Under the pieces are notes generated by a model, which was given only the letters and a program-made list of their open reading frames with translations, had not been told where the DNA came from and searched no databases. The position numbers were made by a program, and so were the translations under genes. This document shows, piece after piece, positions 1 through 11,399 of a DNA stretch of 64,000 nt. The DNA comes from Anastrepha obliqua. Its lineage: Eukaryota > Arthropoda > Insecta > Diptera > Tephritidae. The DNA is taken from positions 122,915,879 to 122,979,878 of the forward strand of contig NC_072896.1 in the NCBI RefSeq assembly GCF_027943255.1, written 5' to 3'. How positions within the stretch are numbered: the stretch's first letter is position 1; the number at the start of each line of letters is the position of its first letter.

Positions 1-578
1 AACTGCAAGCGAGAGCGCGGAACGAACGACAAAGAGCACAATCGGCCCCCGCGTTCGGCAACGTTCGACATCTGGCTCTGTCCTACTTGAGTGAGCATAT
101 ATATGTATACGTATGTATATGCGCATTTGTATATAAATTCACATATTTGTATTTGCATATGCCTTCTTCCTGTGTGCATGGTAATGAACCATTTCTCTGT
201 TGAGAATAGGACGATGATAGAAAAAGTAGGAAATGAAAGGGAGTGTTTCGAGTGTAAAGTGTCTTTAAAAAGGCAAATCGATGATGGTGCCTCTTAGTGT
301 TGTTGACTTATTAACGCCTGATGCACAATCGAAATTGAAGATATCTTTCATGAATTTGATAAATCTTTCGTCATTTTTCACGTTTGTGTAAATGTAACTT
401 GACCTATTCCATTGCAATTCCATTTACCTCCTCCTCTATATCCATACAAAATATCTATCAAACAAATAAAATTAAAATTTTGTTTTGAAAATTGCAACCA
501 TTCCATCAATATTTTCTTATGACGTTGTGACGTTAAACTATCGTCAGTAAACCGACTTTACAGACATCCTCTTTTTTT
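1..578 (+). mobile_element. End of composite repeat element, copy 1 (cut by window edge)
   Basis: This stretch matches 42954-43527 in the same orientation and 14503-15076 in the opposite one, almost base for base. It starts inside a GC-rich block (AACTGCAAGCGAGAGCGCGG), passes through a (CATA)-type microsatellite, and ends near ACAGACATCCTCTTTTTTT. The other half of the element would lie left of the window. The complement of about 190-420 carries the same short open frame seen in the other two copies (pattern TTLRGTIIDL then YHRPIL). Unlike those copies, its outer flank does not continue into GTTATTAAAT, which helps to place the true end of the element at the T run. Confidence 0.85.
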
Positions 579-1413
579 TCGGACTTTGACAACTAAAATA
601 ACGTTTGTGAAGTGTCAAAATTTTAGTTTAGATTTATGAAATGTGATATTTATAAAATTCGTCGCTTTTTTGCTCGAGCAGAGTCGGTAAATATTAAAAT
701 TAAATAAGCAGGCGAAAGAGTGATGCGAATTAGGCGCTTAGAAGGTGTAATTTGATGCCATTTGACACATTTTATGGCGCGCCGTGAACGTTTAATCCAT
801 CCACCACAATGTAAGTGTTGAGATATGAAATCGAAGTCCCACTGTCTATTGATAAGATAAGTCCAAAGCTCGGGAAAATGTACTGAAAATTCAAGGTTGA
901 TAGATAACCAAGTTTGGCCAATGTGCTAAGATTTTTAGAGGTGTACTATTTAGCTGGTATTTATTCGGCTATGAGCGAATTTGATAGAATCATCTGATTG
1001 GCTGACGCCACTTGGGAAATGTTTACGAACAAACTAAGATTGTGTTAGTGATATACAACTCAATCAATGACACTTCGCCGCCAACTGCACAACGACTGAT
1101 TGGACGAGTGTGTGAATATTTGTGAAATAATTATGCAGAATTCGGCAGCGGAAGTTCCCCTCACAATTTCCATTTTCACCATAGATAAGGGGCAAACCTT
1201 GTAAGTCTATCATCTTTGATCAATCTGCTATGGGCGAAAACAAAATTGTGTTGAGTGTTTGGTGACGTGGCAGTCGAATTTTGTCCTCTTTTCACACGTA
1301 TTCACACACTCTAGTAGTAAAACTTTTTTTCTCATGAGAGCGCTTTAAAACTGTGACATTTTATAACATTCGTCAGTAATGCCACACCGGAAGAAGCATT
1401 GAATGGGCATTTT
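579..1413. other. Intergenic stretch with a dispersed repeat at about 930-1240
   Basis: No coding region is supported. Part of it, roughly 930-1240, is similar in inverted orientation to 41545-42010. Shared blocks include TTTTTAGAGGTGTACTA, AGCGAATTTGA near CTGATTGG, and GAAGTTCCCCTCACAATTT. This is an interspersed repeat of unknown class, possibly a degraded DNA transposon. Confidence 0.6.
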
Positions 1414-1699
1414 TTAACACGTTTCCGCCGGCGCTGTTATTCATGGTCTTCGCCCACAGACGGCAACGTTTACATCTTTTCGCTCTATCGGAAGCGATTG
1501 CAGGTTATATAAAACGAAATTTTTTCATAAGGGTAGTCGTTTATGGCTTCTCATCTCATAGGTACCGTCTAATAAAGTACCATTGGTGGTACACGCCGTC
1601 CCATGAAGCCATCTTGTGCGGGCCATCGGTGGTACGCGCCGCCCCATGAAGCAGACTTGTGCGAGCCACCGGTAGTACGCGCCGGCGTGAACGTGTTAA
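1414..1699. mobile_element. TTAA-flanked short inverted-repeat element (MITE), family D
   Basis: The stretch begins TTAACACGTTTCCGCCGGCG and ends with the near-perfect inverse CGCCGGCGTGAACGTGTTAA. It is therefore a 286-bp element with roughly 20-bp terminal inverted repeats bounded by TTAA, the target of piggyBac-type transposases. It codes for nothing. Its right half holds a 43-bp tandem repeat (1587-1684). Assignment to the piggyBac superfamily is an inference from TTAA and the inverted repeats only. Confidence 0.75.
1587..1684. repeat. 43-bp tandem repeat, about 2.3 units, inside the MITE
   Basis: The unit starts GGTGGTACRCGCCGYCCCAT and continues through GAAGC and CTTGTGCG. Two whole units and the start of a third follow each other with few differences. 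It is GC-rich against an AT-rich background. Confidence 0.85.
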
Positions 1700-3510
1700 A
1701 TAAACAGAATGGGACCAAAAATATATTTCCTACAAGTTTGCACCAACAAACAAGCGCCAAAAAGTAGACAGTGTTATTTCTCACTAGAAATTAGCAACCA
1801 CAAGGAAAAACTCAGGAAAAATAGACTAAAGTGTATCTAAGACATATATAAGGTGTAGCTCTCTCTCTCCTTTTCCTCTACGTTATATCTTTTTTCTCTC
1901 TCGCTTTTTTCCATTCTCACTCGTCCATCGACGCTTAAGAAGTTTCACTTCAAAAATTCTAAAATTGAGATTTAAATGGAATTATTAAAAACTGAAATAT
2001 AAAAGTAATATAATAATTATAAAGTAATGAGCACAAAATACATTAGTATAAATAAACATATAAAATATTGCAATTTTTTAGCATATTAAAAAAATGGGTA
2101 ACAAAAATGATTGCGAACAACGAACAAATAAGTTAAATCGAATAACCTTTAATTTTTTCTAACTTTAAAATAGTTAACAAAAGTATGTTCGTAAAATATC
2201 TCAAACTCAATTTCAATTCCCTTGCTTACGCTTTCCAACCATAAAATATTTACAGATATACACGTTTACAGACATACACCAACATCCAGTTTTCAATAAA
2301 ATTACATTTATTTATTGAAGACGAATTAAAAGTAAAAGCCGAAAAGGATATAAGAGGCTTTGGAAAATTCTAAAAACACACTCTAATTTAAATTATTATG
2401 TTTCACTTAAATTTATTTTAAAACAAATAATTATAAATATTTGAAACGCGACATCTTTCCATTAACGCAATAACGAACTGTTTTCGTGAGTTATTTTTGG
2501 TGCCTTACTTCTGGCAGCCCACCATTACGAACTCCTGGGCGCGCTCTCACACAAACTGAAAGAATTTCGCATCTTATTTTCGTTGGTTCAGATGGCAACG
2601 AAGCAAAAGGAGGAGAACTGTGTGGATTTGTTTCGTATATCACCAATACAGTCTCAGTTTTTTCAAAAATCAATCACTGTTATGCCCCCGGGTTCGGTGG
2701 GGCAGGCAATCAGCTGATTATTTCTGAAATTCGCCGAAAGTCGGTTAACGGTGTGAACTTGGCCACTCCTTTTTAATTATTTTCCCTCTGCTGAAAATTT
2801 GGGTTGGCAGAAGCCATTTGAATGAAACGGTCTTCTCGCGAATAAAAATAAAATATGCCTGCGACCTTTTATAGCTACATTAAATGAAGTTTCAAACGCT
2901 AGATGAACCACCCTGCACAAGCGTAACAAAATGTAAACAACTGCTTATAATATTTGTGGTGAAAAAGGCATCAAATTTAATATTTTATTTTATTATTTTA
3001 TTTTCGATTTTAAAAATTTTTTCTTTCGCCTGCGTGAGTCTTCGTGTAGTGGCTAATATTAGCCCCTTATACCGACTTTTATTTGAAACGTGTTTATATT
3101 TTTCCATTCAAAGCATTATTGGCTGTTTCCTTGATTCGGTTTATATATTGAAATATTATCGCTGCGATGACAGATATGACAACTGATAAGAAGCTTTGAA
3201 TGCGATAAATTGCTAATACAAATTTATATTATCACGCAGATACGCTGATATTTATGAATGCGCTCAATGGTGACTCAGTAAACTTTGTAATAAAACAACG
3301 GATTTTATTCACAGAAAAATATATAATTTATTATATTTTAACATCGACATAAAATTGTCAACACCTTCGCATGTTATTTGAAATGCATATGTAAATATAT
3401 ATAAGTAAAGCAAATCATTACGATCATCACATTTCCGCAAATTTTGGAGTCACTAAAAAAGCCTGTTGCACAAATTTCAATTACAATTCAATACCGTTAC
3501 GCCGTCCCAC
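1700..3510. other. Intergenic stretch with two repeat fragments
   Basis: I see no gene. 1828-1952 is a pyrimidine-rich segment also found at 47432-47598 (shared TAGCTCTCTCTCTCCTTTTC and CTCGTCCATCGACGC). 2660-2765 resembles the dispersed repeat at 41.9 kb (CAGCTGATT, AAATTCGC, CGGTTAACGGTGTG). The remainder is AT-rich with short chance reading frames. Confidence 0.5.
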
Positions 3511-3750
3511 TTAGCATGGTCCAGAGCGCAGCAAGTTCAAGCTGCGTCCCCTGCGTTCCACATCACGACGCACACAATCGTATTCGCAACGATTTGCATA
3601 GGTGATCAAATTGGCAGCGCACACCGGATCATAGTTGCGTGGGCACGGGCAGAGGGGAGTGGCGGTATCAGCAGCAGCAGGTGCTAAGGTCAATGCGGCC
3701 AGAAAGAAGATGCCGAGCATCAACGAAGTGAAGAGATGCCGAAATTGCAT
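3511..3750 (-). CDS. Small secreted Kazal-type serine protease inhibitor (predicted P1 Arg)
   Basis: Single-exon gene encoding 79 residues. Residues 1-27 form a signal peptide (hydrophobic core LMLGIFFLAALTL, cleavage likely after APAAA). The mature part has the six-cysteine Kazal pattern: LCPCPRNYDPVC, then ten residues with the family's ITY motif to the fourth Cys, C-x3-C, and a terminal Cys as the last residue. Cysteines 1 and 2 are separated by one residue, a non-classical spacing shared with the two other Kazal genes in the window. Reading the scissile position as the second residue after Cys 2 gives Arg, which would suit trypsin-like targets; this is inference. The protein should act outside the cell, for instance in gut, haemolymph or seminal fluid. 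The start is the only Met before the signal peptide. It is divergently arranged relative to the other two. Conserved cysteines make the call firm; the target protease is unknown. Confidence 0.9.
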   Translation of the reverse strand: MQFRHLFTSLMLGIFFLAALTLAPAAADTATPLCPCPRNYDPVCAANLITYANRCEYDCVRRDVERRGRSLNLLRSGPC

Positions 3751-4300
3751 GTCGTATTTAATGTTTGTAATTAATTACAATTTCGTTTGTTTGTGTGTGT
3801 GTTTGTATTATCGTTTTGATAGTTATGCGGTCCACACCAGCGTTCGCCTCTATATGGCAGTGCTTTCGAAAATCAACTGAATTGCCTTGCCCTGTGTTGA
3901 TAAGTTTTTATGCATACCAAGGCAAGTGGTGCCCCAGTACACCTTATCGTGCGCATAACTAACAAATGTACGCCATGCGGGTGTTGAGTGTTGACTACTA
4001 AGTAGAAATTTGTAAATAATAAAGGTAGTTGTGCAACGGGGGATTCTTGCACTTTTATAGCACGACGTATATAATTCCATATATGTATAGGCGAGGGGGA
4101 TTCCAAGGTAAACGGGTTTTTATAAAGTGAGTTGTTTTTAGTGAGGTTGTCTACTGCCGCATGCGTTGGAAAGAACCGCTGATGTTGTCATCAAAGCAAA
4201 TATTTATATTTATATTTGTGTAGTTTCTAGACATAGAAGAAAAATTGCAAAAAAAATTCTTACAGGCTAAGTAGAACATAGTTTAATATTGACCAAAAAT
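3751..4300. other. Upstream region of the minus-strand Kazal gene
   Basis: It contains the 5' leader side of the Kazal gene, including a (GT)n tract near 3785-3805. No clear TATA/initiator pair was found at standard spacing. The overlapping short frames at 3850-4106 show no domain and are treated as chance. Confidence 0.4.
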
Positions 4301-4588
4301 GGCGAAAGGGTTGGTGCGTGACTACCGTTCGGAAGACGTAGGTTTGAATCTCCGTGAAACACCAAAATGAAGAAAAAGTTTTTTAGCGGCCGCCCCTCGG
4401 CAGGCAATGGCAAACCTCCAAGAGTATTTCTGAAATGAAAAAGCTTCTCATAAAAAAAGTATCTGCCGTTCAGAATCGGCTTAAAACCATTTGTGGAACA
4501 ACATCAAGACGCACACCACAAATAGGAGGAAAAGCTCCGCCAAACACTTAACAGAAAAGTACACGCCAATTATTTATTTATTTTTTAA
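4301..4588 (+). mobile_element. tRNA-derived SINE, copy 1
   Basis: The head reads GGTTGGTGCGTGACTACC and the box B-like GGTTTGAATCTCC follows, as in a tRNA promoter. Then come GTGAAACACCAAAATGAAGA, a body shared with 24584-24844, and an A/T-rich tail beginning ACACGCCAATTATTTAT. The first few bases of the tRNA-like head are degraded compared with the 24.6-kb copy. It carries no protein. Confidence 0.8.
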
Positions 4589-4619
4589 TGAGAGCATTTC
4601 ATGCTTTACAGCTCTAAAA

Positions 4620-7055
4620 CCACTAGCTGCGAAAAAATTCTGACCATCGGAGAGGTTCGGCAGATATATCAAATAAAATTCTATCGCGCAGTACGGAACA
4701 GTCTACTATAGGCAAAATCAGGACTATTCTCTATTCTCTTCACAAAACTTTCGCATTTGTCACCCTTTCTTACCAACTTATTTGTAAGAATCTGTGAAAA
4801 ATCCACATTTCAAATGCTTCTAATTTGTTCAGATCAATGGTTGTGATTCAATAGTATAAAGAATGACAGGCAGTACGTTATATTTAACAGTTCGGATTAT
4901 TAATTTCATACAATATTAAAGTCATGATTACTTAGTACATTTCTGTACTTATAAAATACTGCTTTTCAATTCTCATTTTAGCTTTTATTTCTTCAGAAGG
5001 ATCCCAGTTTTCGGCATTGAGTATTTGAAATTTCGCATTCGTTGTATATTTAAGTCGTCTACTGTTAAGCTTGCGTTTCTGTTGCTAACTATTCAGAACT
5101 TCGTTTGGTTAGCATTTAGTTTCAAGCAATAATTCTTACTGCAGCGCGCAACATCGTTGACCAGTGCTTTTAATCCACTCAGACTGTAAGCTAAAAGAGT
5201 ACAGCTGTTGTTATTAATGTTAATACCGTTCATTTTATGTAGGTAGGTAGGGTGGTTGTCATATAGACACACTTAGACCTTTCGCAGGTCCATTGTGATA
5301 CCACTGGAGCTTATCCTTACTCTACGTGTTCCTTTTCAAACCATCCGGTAGCTTTAATAAACGAGCAGAGCTTCATTAGTTTTAGATGGGCTATGTCCGC
5401 TAGAAATGCTGTATCAAGAGTGCGCAGCCTTCTTCTAACTAGGCTTTCACACTCACATGAAAGGTGTCTGACTGTTTCCTCTTCTTCTGTATTAAGACAG
5501 CTTCTACAGAAATCGAAGTACGGGAGTCCTAACCTTCTAGCGTGGCTGCCTATTAAACAATGACCAGTTAATACACCTATCATTTTTCTTATAGATTCTC
5601 TGTTGAATCTTAGCAAGATCTTCGATCGACCGCTGTTCCAGTTCGGCCATGTCTGCCTCCTTAGTTCGCATGTTGTGAGGTTTTGCCAGCTTGTATTTAC
5701 CTTTTTGATGGTTTCCCTGTCTATAAGAAATTTACAAGTGGTTATGGGCATGGGTATCAGCGCCTTATCCGGTTCGAGAAGGAACCTTGTACCGGTACGT
5801 GCAAGTTCATCCGCCTTACAGTTTCCTGCAATATTCCTGTGGCCTGGTACCCAGATAAGGTGCACCTTGTAGCACTTAGATACGTCATTTAGTAGTTTAA
5901 AACATTTTAGAACTGTTTTTGACGAGTGCGTTTTTGATTCAAGCGCTTTTATTGCTGCTTGACTGCCCGAGTAAATGAAGACTTCATTTGTGGATAATAC
6001 TCTCGTTTTTATTTCTGTAAGTCCCTCTTTTATGGCAGTGACTTCCGCCTGAAATACACTGCAATGATCAGGTAAGCGAAATGATTGGCATACTCCGAGT
6101 TTATCGGAGTAGACCCCACCACCTACTTTGTTGTCCAGTTTTGAGCCATCTGTGTAGATGTTTAAGTCATTTTTCTTAACAATAAGCCCGTTATCCCATT
6201 CCTCTTTGGAAGGAAATACTGTGACAAAGGATTTATTAAAATTGATGTCCTTGGTCTTCCAGAAATCCGTTGTGCTGGGAATGCAGGGGAATTGTTCTAA
6301 AATTGAAGAGTGTCCTCTTTGGTTAGTTCTGAGGAGGCCGATTTCTCTTAGTCTGAGAGTTGCTTTGGCAGCTGTTTGCTTACCGCTACTGCTCTATTGG
6401 TAAAATGTAAAGCATAATATTTAGTGCATCTGTGGGTGTGGTTCTGAGGGCCCCGCAGATGCAGAGACTGGCCATTCTTTGTATGTGTGCCATGGTTCTT
6501 TTAATGTACAATTTATCTAGAGCCGGCCACCATACTAATATGCCATATGTTAGGATTGGTCTGACAATTGCCGTGTAAAGCCAGTATACGATAGATGGGG
6601 AGAGACCCCAACTTAGTCCTATCAGCTGTTTACAAGAGTATAGTGCTATTGTCGCCTTTTTTACTCTATCTTCGACATTTGCCTTCCAAGTTAGTTTTCG
6701 GTCTAGTATTAGACCTAAGTAGCGGGCCTCATCACTAAATGACAGTCCCGTTCCACCTAGAGTCGGGGAGCTATATTTGGAATTTTGTGTTTCCTGGTAA
6801 ATAGGATGAGTTCAGTTTTATTGGGGTTGACGCTTATCCCATTTGCTTTTGACCAGTTTTCAACCATGTTTAGTAAATCTTGCATGACGTCTCTAAGTGT
6901 ATTGAGAAATTTCCTTCTTACTACCATTGCAACATCGTCCGCATACCGTTCACTTTAATACCGACATCCAAATTTTGTAATGCTTACTGCAAAATTTTCT
7001 CAGAGTGGATGTTAAACAGTAAAGATGAGAGAATTTACCGTTGTCTGCCTCCTCT
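4620..7055 (-). pseudogene. Old LINE (RTE-like) reverse transcriptase remnant, split by a younger LINE
   Basis: On the minus strand, 7055-6943 reads like the reverse-transcriptase segment with ILS-LLFNIHSEKILQ and GIKVNG. After the insertion at 5233-6942, the frame resumes with LLAYSLSGLKALV, then KNYCLKLNANQTK. Toward 4700 it gives LEAFEMWIF and LFRTARQNF, patterns typical of the C-terminal part of this kind of element. Several stop codons and frameshifts are present, so it is dead. Family placement (RTE-like) is from memory of these motifs and is less sure than the statement that it is a LINE. Confidence 0.65.
5233..6942 (-). mobile_element. 5'-truncated LINE with RNase H domain (LOA/I-type), nested insertion
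   Basis: The minus strand starts inside the reverse transcriptase at the catalytic RYADDVAMVV box (about 6945-6916). It continues through KANGISVNPNKTELI, ARYLGLILDRKLTWK and QRMASLCICGALRTTPT. Then comes a ribonuclease H domain (GLYTDGSK, then HLIWVPGHRNIAGNCKADEL), ending in a Cys/His-containing tail. The last 182 codons (5865-5317) are open; upstream parts carry breaks around 6400. Both edges are bounded by ATACCGTTCA (5223-5232 and 6943-6952; about 14 of 15 bases match when extended). This is a target-site duplication, which proves a retrotransposition event into the older LINE. Confidence 0.85.
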
Positions 7056-7576
7056 TCAAATAGTTAATACCTTTATTCTACTGGCACAAACCACAGAAGT
7101 GCATAAATGTGAGCAATGAGAGCAGCGTACTTCTGCGGTTTGCTGCCTCTAGACGTTTTTTATGCAATTGAATTAATTCTGTATAAATATCCATTGTTTT
7201 AAGTATATCGATACTGTTTTATAATAAAAGATATTTATAAAAATTATATAAAAGATATTCTTAAAAAATATCGATCTACTAAATGGCATTAGGGTTGAGA
7301 AAAAAATCGTATTTTTCTCTATAAATATTTTTTTGCGCACACTTACACAAAGTGCGTGCTTATGCGTACAAAGTGAGCTTTGTCTGTTTCAGTAAAAGCT
7401 GAATAGAAACAACATAATTCGCTCTCACTGGCGTCTCTATATGAGTTTGATCGCAGTCTTCATGCCTAAAAAAACATACATTTCCCTATGGAGAATGGAA
7501 TTGAGCTTAATTTTATATGCATGAAATCGAAAATCTGTTTTGAGAAAGGAAGAGTTAAGAGTGTATGCCGAAGTAC
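7056..7576. other. AT-rich intergenic stretch, no gene seen
   Basis: Only short chance frames. It is very rich in A and T, with runs such as ATATTTATAAAAATTATATA. Confidence 0.4.
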
Positions 7577-8309
7577 TTAAGGGGACAAATACCTGTAAAA
7601 TTTCCAAAACAATTTTTTTTTTCATAAAATGTTAATATTATATAATTCTTTAAGAATATGTCAACAAATTTTGAGAAAGTAAATTTAAGTATTTCTTATA
7701 TTATAGATTGTCAATCGTGACGACTCTATTCTTTGCGTTCGAGCGCTGGGAGAGGTATAGTTACGTTGTGTTCAAACTTTAGACGCGTTTTTCTCAAAAC
7801 TATAATTTTCGAATTGGCGTACACGATAACTCGAAAAGCTATTGACCGATCTCCCTGAAATTTTGCACACATCTTTTTTATGATATTACTTTCTATGTGA
7901 ATTTACAAGTTTTCGAAAATTTTTCGAAAAAATAATATTTTCGAAGCGAAAATAGTAGGAAAATCGCCCCAAAATTCATTTTTGTTAAGCATCTTAATCG
8001 GCGAATTTTTTTTCCATTTTTTTTAATTCATATAGAAATTACGACATTAATAAACACAACATGTTTTGGTTTTTTGTATTCAAGTCACTGATGCCGATGC
8101 GCGTCGATTGAGAAACCCCGCTGCGACCTTCCTGGAAGAATTGAGTGTACATCCACCATTTTAAATTATTAAAATGAAAAAAAAATGTATATTTTTTTAA
8201 TGTATAAATAAACTGTATGCCAATTTTGAAAAAAATATATAGAGAATTTTTCTTTTTAAATAAGTTTAATGAAAATCATATGGCCGATTACAGATATCTG
8301 CCCCCTTAA
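7577..8309. mobile_element. TTAA-flanked inverted-repeat element, family A copy 1
   Basis: The left end is TTAAGGGGACAAATACCTGT. The right end, read on the opposite strand, is TTAAGGGGGCAGATATCTGT. The 733-bp body has no coding capacity. It is the inverted counterpart of 12059-12743: its right end plus ATCGGCCATAT matches the left end of that copy. TTAA borders suggest mobilisation by a piggyBac-like transposase. Confidence 0.85.
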
Positions 8310-8757
8310 TAGATAATCTGGGGTCTGATCGGAGCCTTTTTCCAAAACTAACAATATGGCGGCCTCAGGTAATATTTTTCTGATTTTCGAGAAAAAAACC
8401 GAAAATTAATTGTTTAAAAGCAGATCGAAAATTTTGAAAAAAAAAAATCCTTCGATTAAGCACGAGTATTTTATGTTTTTCTAAAGCAGTTTAAAAAACA
8501 TGGTTTTGAGAAAAACGCATTAAAAGTTTTTGCCCGAGCGCCCTTTGTTAATTGTTGAATAACAAGAAAAGTATTTGTCGGATTCACTTCAAATTACCAC
8601 ACAACATTCTTAAGGTATTATACGCTATTAAAATGTAAAAAAAATTCAATTTTTTTGAAAATCCTGACTACCCGTAACTCCTAACTGTGAAAATTACCTT
8701 AGCACTCCTTAGCACTCCTGTTACGTAAAACAAAACATACAATGTCCATAATGATTA
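8310..8757. other. Degenerate repeat-like stretch
   Basis: No gene. Its right part resembles the stretch after the second family A element (about 12930-13020), sharing AAAATC, GACTAC and CTCCTAAC blocks. The two TTAA elements may therefore have gone into, or been copied with, a larger repeat. Confidence 0.4.
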
Positions 8758-8759
8758 TA

Positions 8760-9693
8760 GCTTCTACTCAAATATGAACGAGACGGTATCAATAAAACGG
8801 TCCGCGGATGACATATGGCAAAAATAAATTTTTTGTTTTTTGGTAGGACTGTTATAAGCTTACATGGCAAATTTCAGCGTGATATGTCATATAGTTTGTT
8901 TTCTGTGCTACTGTAAACAAGTCAAGCTCGAGTGTGTTCTTCGAATTTAACGATGGAAATTCAAGTTGAACAAAGAATTTGTTTGAAATTTTGTTATTCC
9001 AACAAAATTTTGGCTTCAGACGCCTTAAAAATGTTGCAGACAACCTATAGGGACTCTGCTCTATCGCGTGCACGTGTTTTCCAGTGGTACAAATCGTTCA
9101 AAGAGGGCCGTACATCGGTTGAAAACTTGCCTCATGAACGTCGTCCAGCAACATCAGTAAACGACGAAAACATCGGAAAAGTAAAGGAAATTGTGCTTGA
9201 AAATCGCACAAATCGCAAAATCGGTTAACGCTGAATATTATTTAGACGTTTTAAAGCGTTTGCGCGAGAACATTCGTCTTAAAAGGAAGGAATTGTGGGA
9301 CAACAAGTCATGGTTCTTGCATCACGATAATGCAGCAGCTCATACATCACGTCTTGTTCGCGATTATTTGAACAAAAATAATGTTAATATCGTTTCGCAA
9401 GCACCGTATTCGCGTGATATGGCTCCATGTGACTTTTTCCTGTTTCCCAAGCTCAAGTTGCCGTTCCGTGGAAAACATTTTGAGACAATTGAAGTCATAA
9501 AAGAGAATTCGAAGAACACACTCGAGCTTGACTTGTTTACAGTAGCACAGAAAACAAACTATGTGACATATCACGCTGAAATTTGCCATGTAAGCTTATA
9601 ACAGTCCTACCAAAAAACAAAAAATTTATTTTTGCCATATGTCATCCACGGACCGTTTTATTGATACCGTCTCATTCATATTTGAGCAGAAGC
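8760..9693 (+). mobile_element. Internally deleted mariner-like element with 188-bp inverted repeats
   Basis: TA at 8758-8759 and TA at 9694-9695 flank 934 bp. The first 188 bp (8760-8947) recur inverted at 9506-9693 with only a few mismatches. The ends read GCTTCTACTCAAATATGAAC and the inverse. This is much longer than the usual 20-30 bp mariner repeat. Between the arms, 8953-9226 encodes the N-terminal DNA-binding part of a mariner transposase (MEIQVEQRICLKFCY, WYKSFKEGR). 9222-9530 encodes the C-terminal catalytic part (WFLHHDNAAAHT and APCDFFLFPKL), with 34 residues between the last two Asp. The middle, including the first catalytic Asp, is deleted, so the copy is non-autonomous. Confidence 0.88.
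8953..9530 (+). pseudogene. mariner transposase with internal deletion
   Basis: The N-terminal helix-turn-helix portion (about 91 codons) ends near KEIVLENRTNRK. The frame then shifts and resumes at NAEYYLDVLKRLRENIRLKR. Compared with the related element at 28.1 kb, roughly residues 95-220 are missing, including the TGDE motif. The downstream open frame runs on into the right inverted repeat. Confidence 0.8.
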
Positions 9694-9695
9694 TA

Positions 9696-10051
9696 GACTT
9701 TTTTTCAAAGCGCTTCGATTTTTCTCGTATCTACATGTTCGAATTCTAAAACCTCGTATCTAGTTACTATAAGTATCGTATCAAATAAGTTATAACTTTT
9801 CATAGAAGTTAAGTAACTCTAAACATTTTTATCGATTTACTGAAAATTATCATTTTGTAGATACTAGGTTAGCACAGAAAGGGGACGATATGTCAATAGC
9901 ACACTTTGTACAATAATTATTGCGTTGACGATCCATTGCAGAAATTAAATTTGAAAACTTTACATGAAATTCTCTCATAAATATTTGCATATAAAATAAG
10001 TATTGTAAATATTTATAGGTTATTTGCAATGCTGTGTTTTTTTATTTTATT
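9696..10051. other. Intergenic stretch, nothing recognised
   Basis: AT-rich DNA between two mobile elements, without a supported gene. Confidence 0.4.
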
Positions 10052-10289
10052 TTAACCCTCCTTTGAACACCTTTTTTAAAACCTTCGGCTGTACACCCGG
10101 GGTCTAGCCTCTTTTCGTCCTGTTCGAAGATCCTTTTTGAAAGGTTTTATCCATGAATTGATATTAAGTTAAATTTTAGGAAGCTACCTGGAAGCCCAAA
10201 TCGTTAACTGCAATAGAAATGTGTTGAATTCACGTCCAAAATTTGGCCAAAAAAGTCTGGCTAAACACGGGAGCACAAAGGAGGGTTAA
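10052..10289. mobile_element. TTAA-flanked MITE, family B copy 1
   Basis: It starts TTAACCCTCCTTTGAACACC and ends GAGCACAAAGGAGGGTTAA: 238 bp with about 18-bp terminal inverted repeats. TTAA plus CCC at the tip is the usual piggyBac pattern. A second copy of almost the same length is at 61542-61778, sharing TTTTAGGAAGCTA and ACCTGGAAGC internally. Confidence 0.88.
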
Positions 10290-11399
10290 GTGAGAAAGCC
10301 AAGAAATAGAAAATAAGCATTTAGTTACACATAGCTACATATATGCGCTTCAATGGAAGTAAAACAACAACAACAACGAAATAAAAATTAAAAAAAATTT
10401 TCTCAAACCAAATTAAATCCAAATGAAAAAGGAACAAGTGGGGGTATTTAATCGAATGAGAAAACCCAAAACCCTCCCTGATGCAGCATCAAACTGCAAC
10501 TTTGTGGTCATAAAGAGGCTATTCATCAATTAATTGGCGTAAAGCCTACAATTTTGCGTATTAATCACTTGACGCTCGGGGTTTTTCCTCCTCAAAAATA
10601 CAATCAGTTTTTATTTATTTTGTATTTGAAAAGTTTATATGGGTTTAAAATGAGAATAACAAATGATAAGTAACGATTGGAAAGCACGATTCGTTCATGC
10701 GTCGCATGTAAGGCAAGCATGTCGACACCTGTGAGCAGCACTCGGATTGCTGCGCTGGAGTCTACGAGTATCCACCACACGCGAACGATGTTCGTTCAAA
10801 TCGTTCAAAATCATTAAGCGCTAATCATTAAACTTTTTTAAATTAAAAAGTAATTTTACATCTACATCTGAACAATTTCAGCGCGTTCTTTCGGACTGTA
10901 TTATTGCATGTGATTTCATTAACGTGATATGAAATTAATCGAAAGTCAAAAGTTCAACGATAGCCTGATGCATCCACCTTAAATGGCGAACCCTGTAACA
11001 CTGATTGCAATCCTAATGCTCCATTTCTCATGGCTAGACTCATTTTATTTTAATAAAAACTGTGTCAAAATGCATTTGAAGGCCTTCTATAAACCCACGC
11101 AATAAATTTCTTAACCCACTGTTTCATTAATAAAATGAAATAAGTAAACAAAGCATGGAATTTCCAACGCAGCTGCCATTCTCAGCGATAACTAATTACT
11201 TTTTCATCTATCTTTTCCACGCCAACTATCTCTAATATTCTATTATATAGTATATTCTATTCCGTTCGCTTTTCGAAAGCGCCTAATAGATTAAAGGCCA
11301 AGCCAAAGCAAAAGCGAACATTAAAACCGGCATATAATCGCATTGCATTTGATGAGCTTCTCTCTATTTACTTTGTGATTCGTGCAAACAGATAATTCC
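10290..11399. other. Intergenic region upstream of the second Kazal gene
   Basis: No gene is seen. A less AT-rich patch at 10680-10800 (CGTCGCATGTAAGGCAAGCA) shows no reading frame of note. Enhancers for the gene at 11510 would be expected here but cannot be recognised by eye. Confidence 0.4.

Noticed and set aside
91..297. Open frame rich in Ile/Tyr/His
   Set aside because: It is a translation of a (CATA)n microsatellite inside a repeat element.
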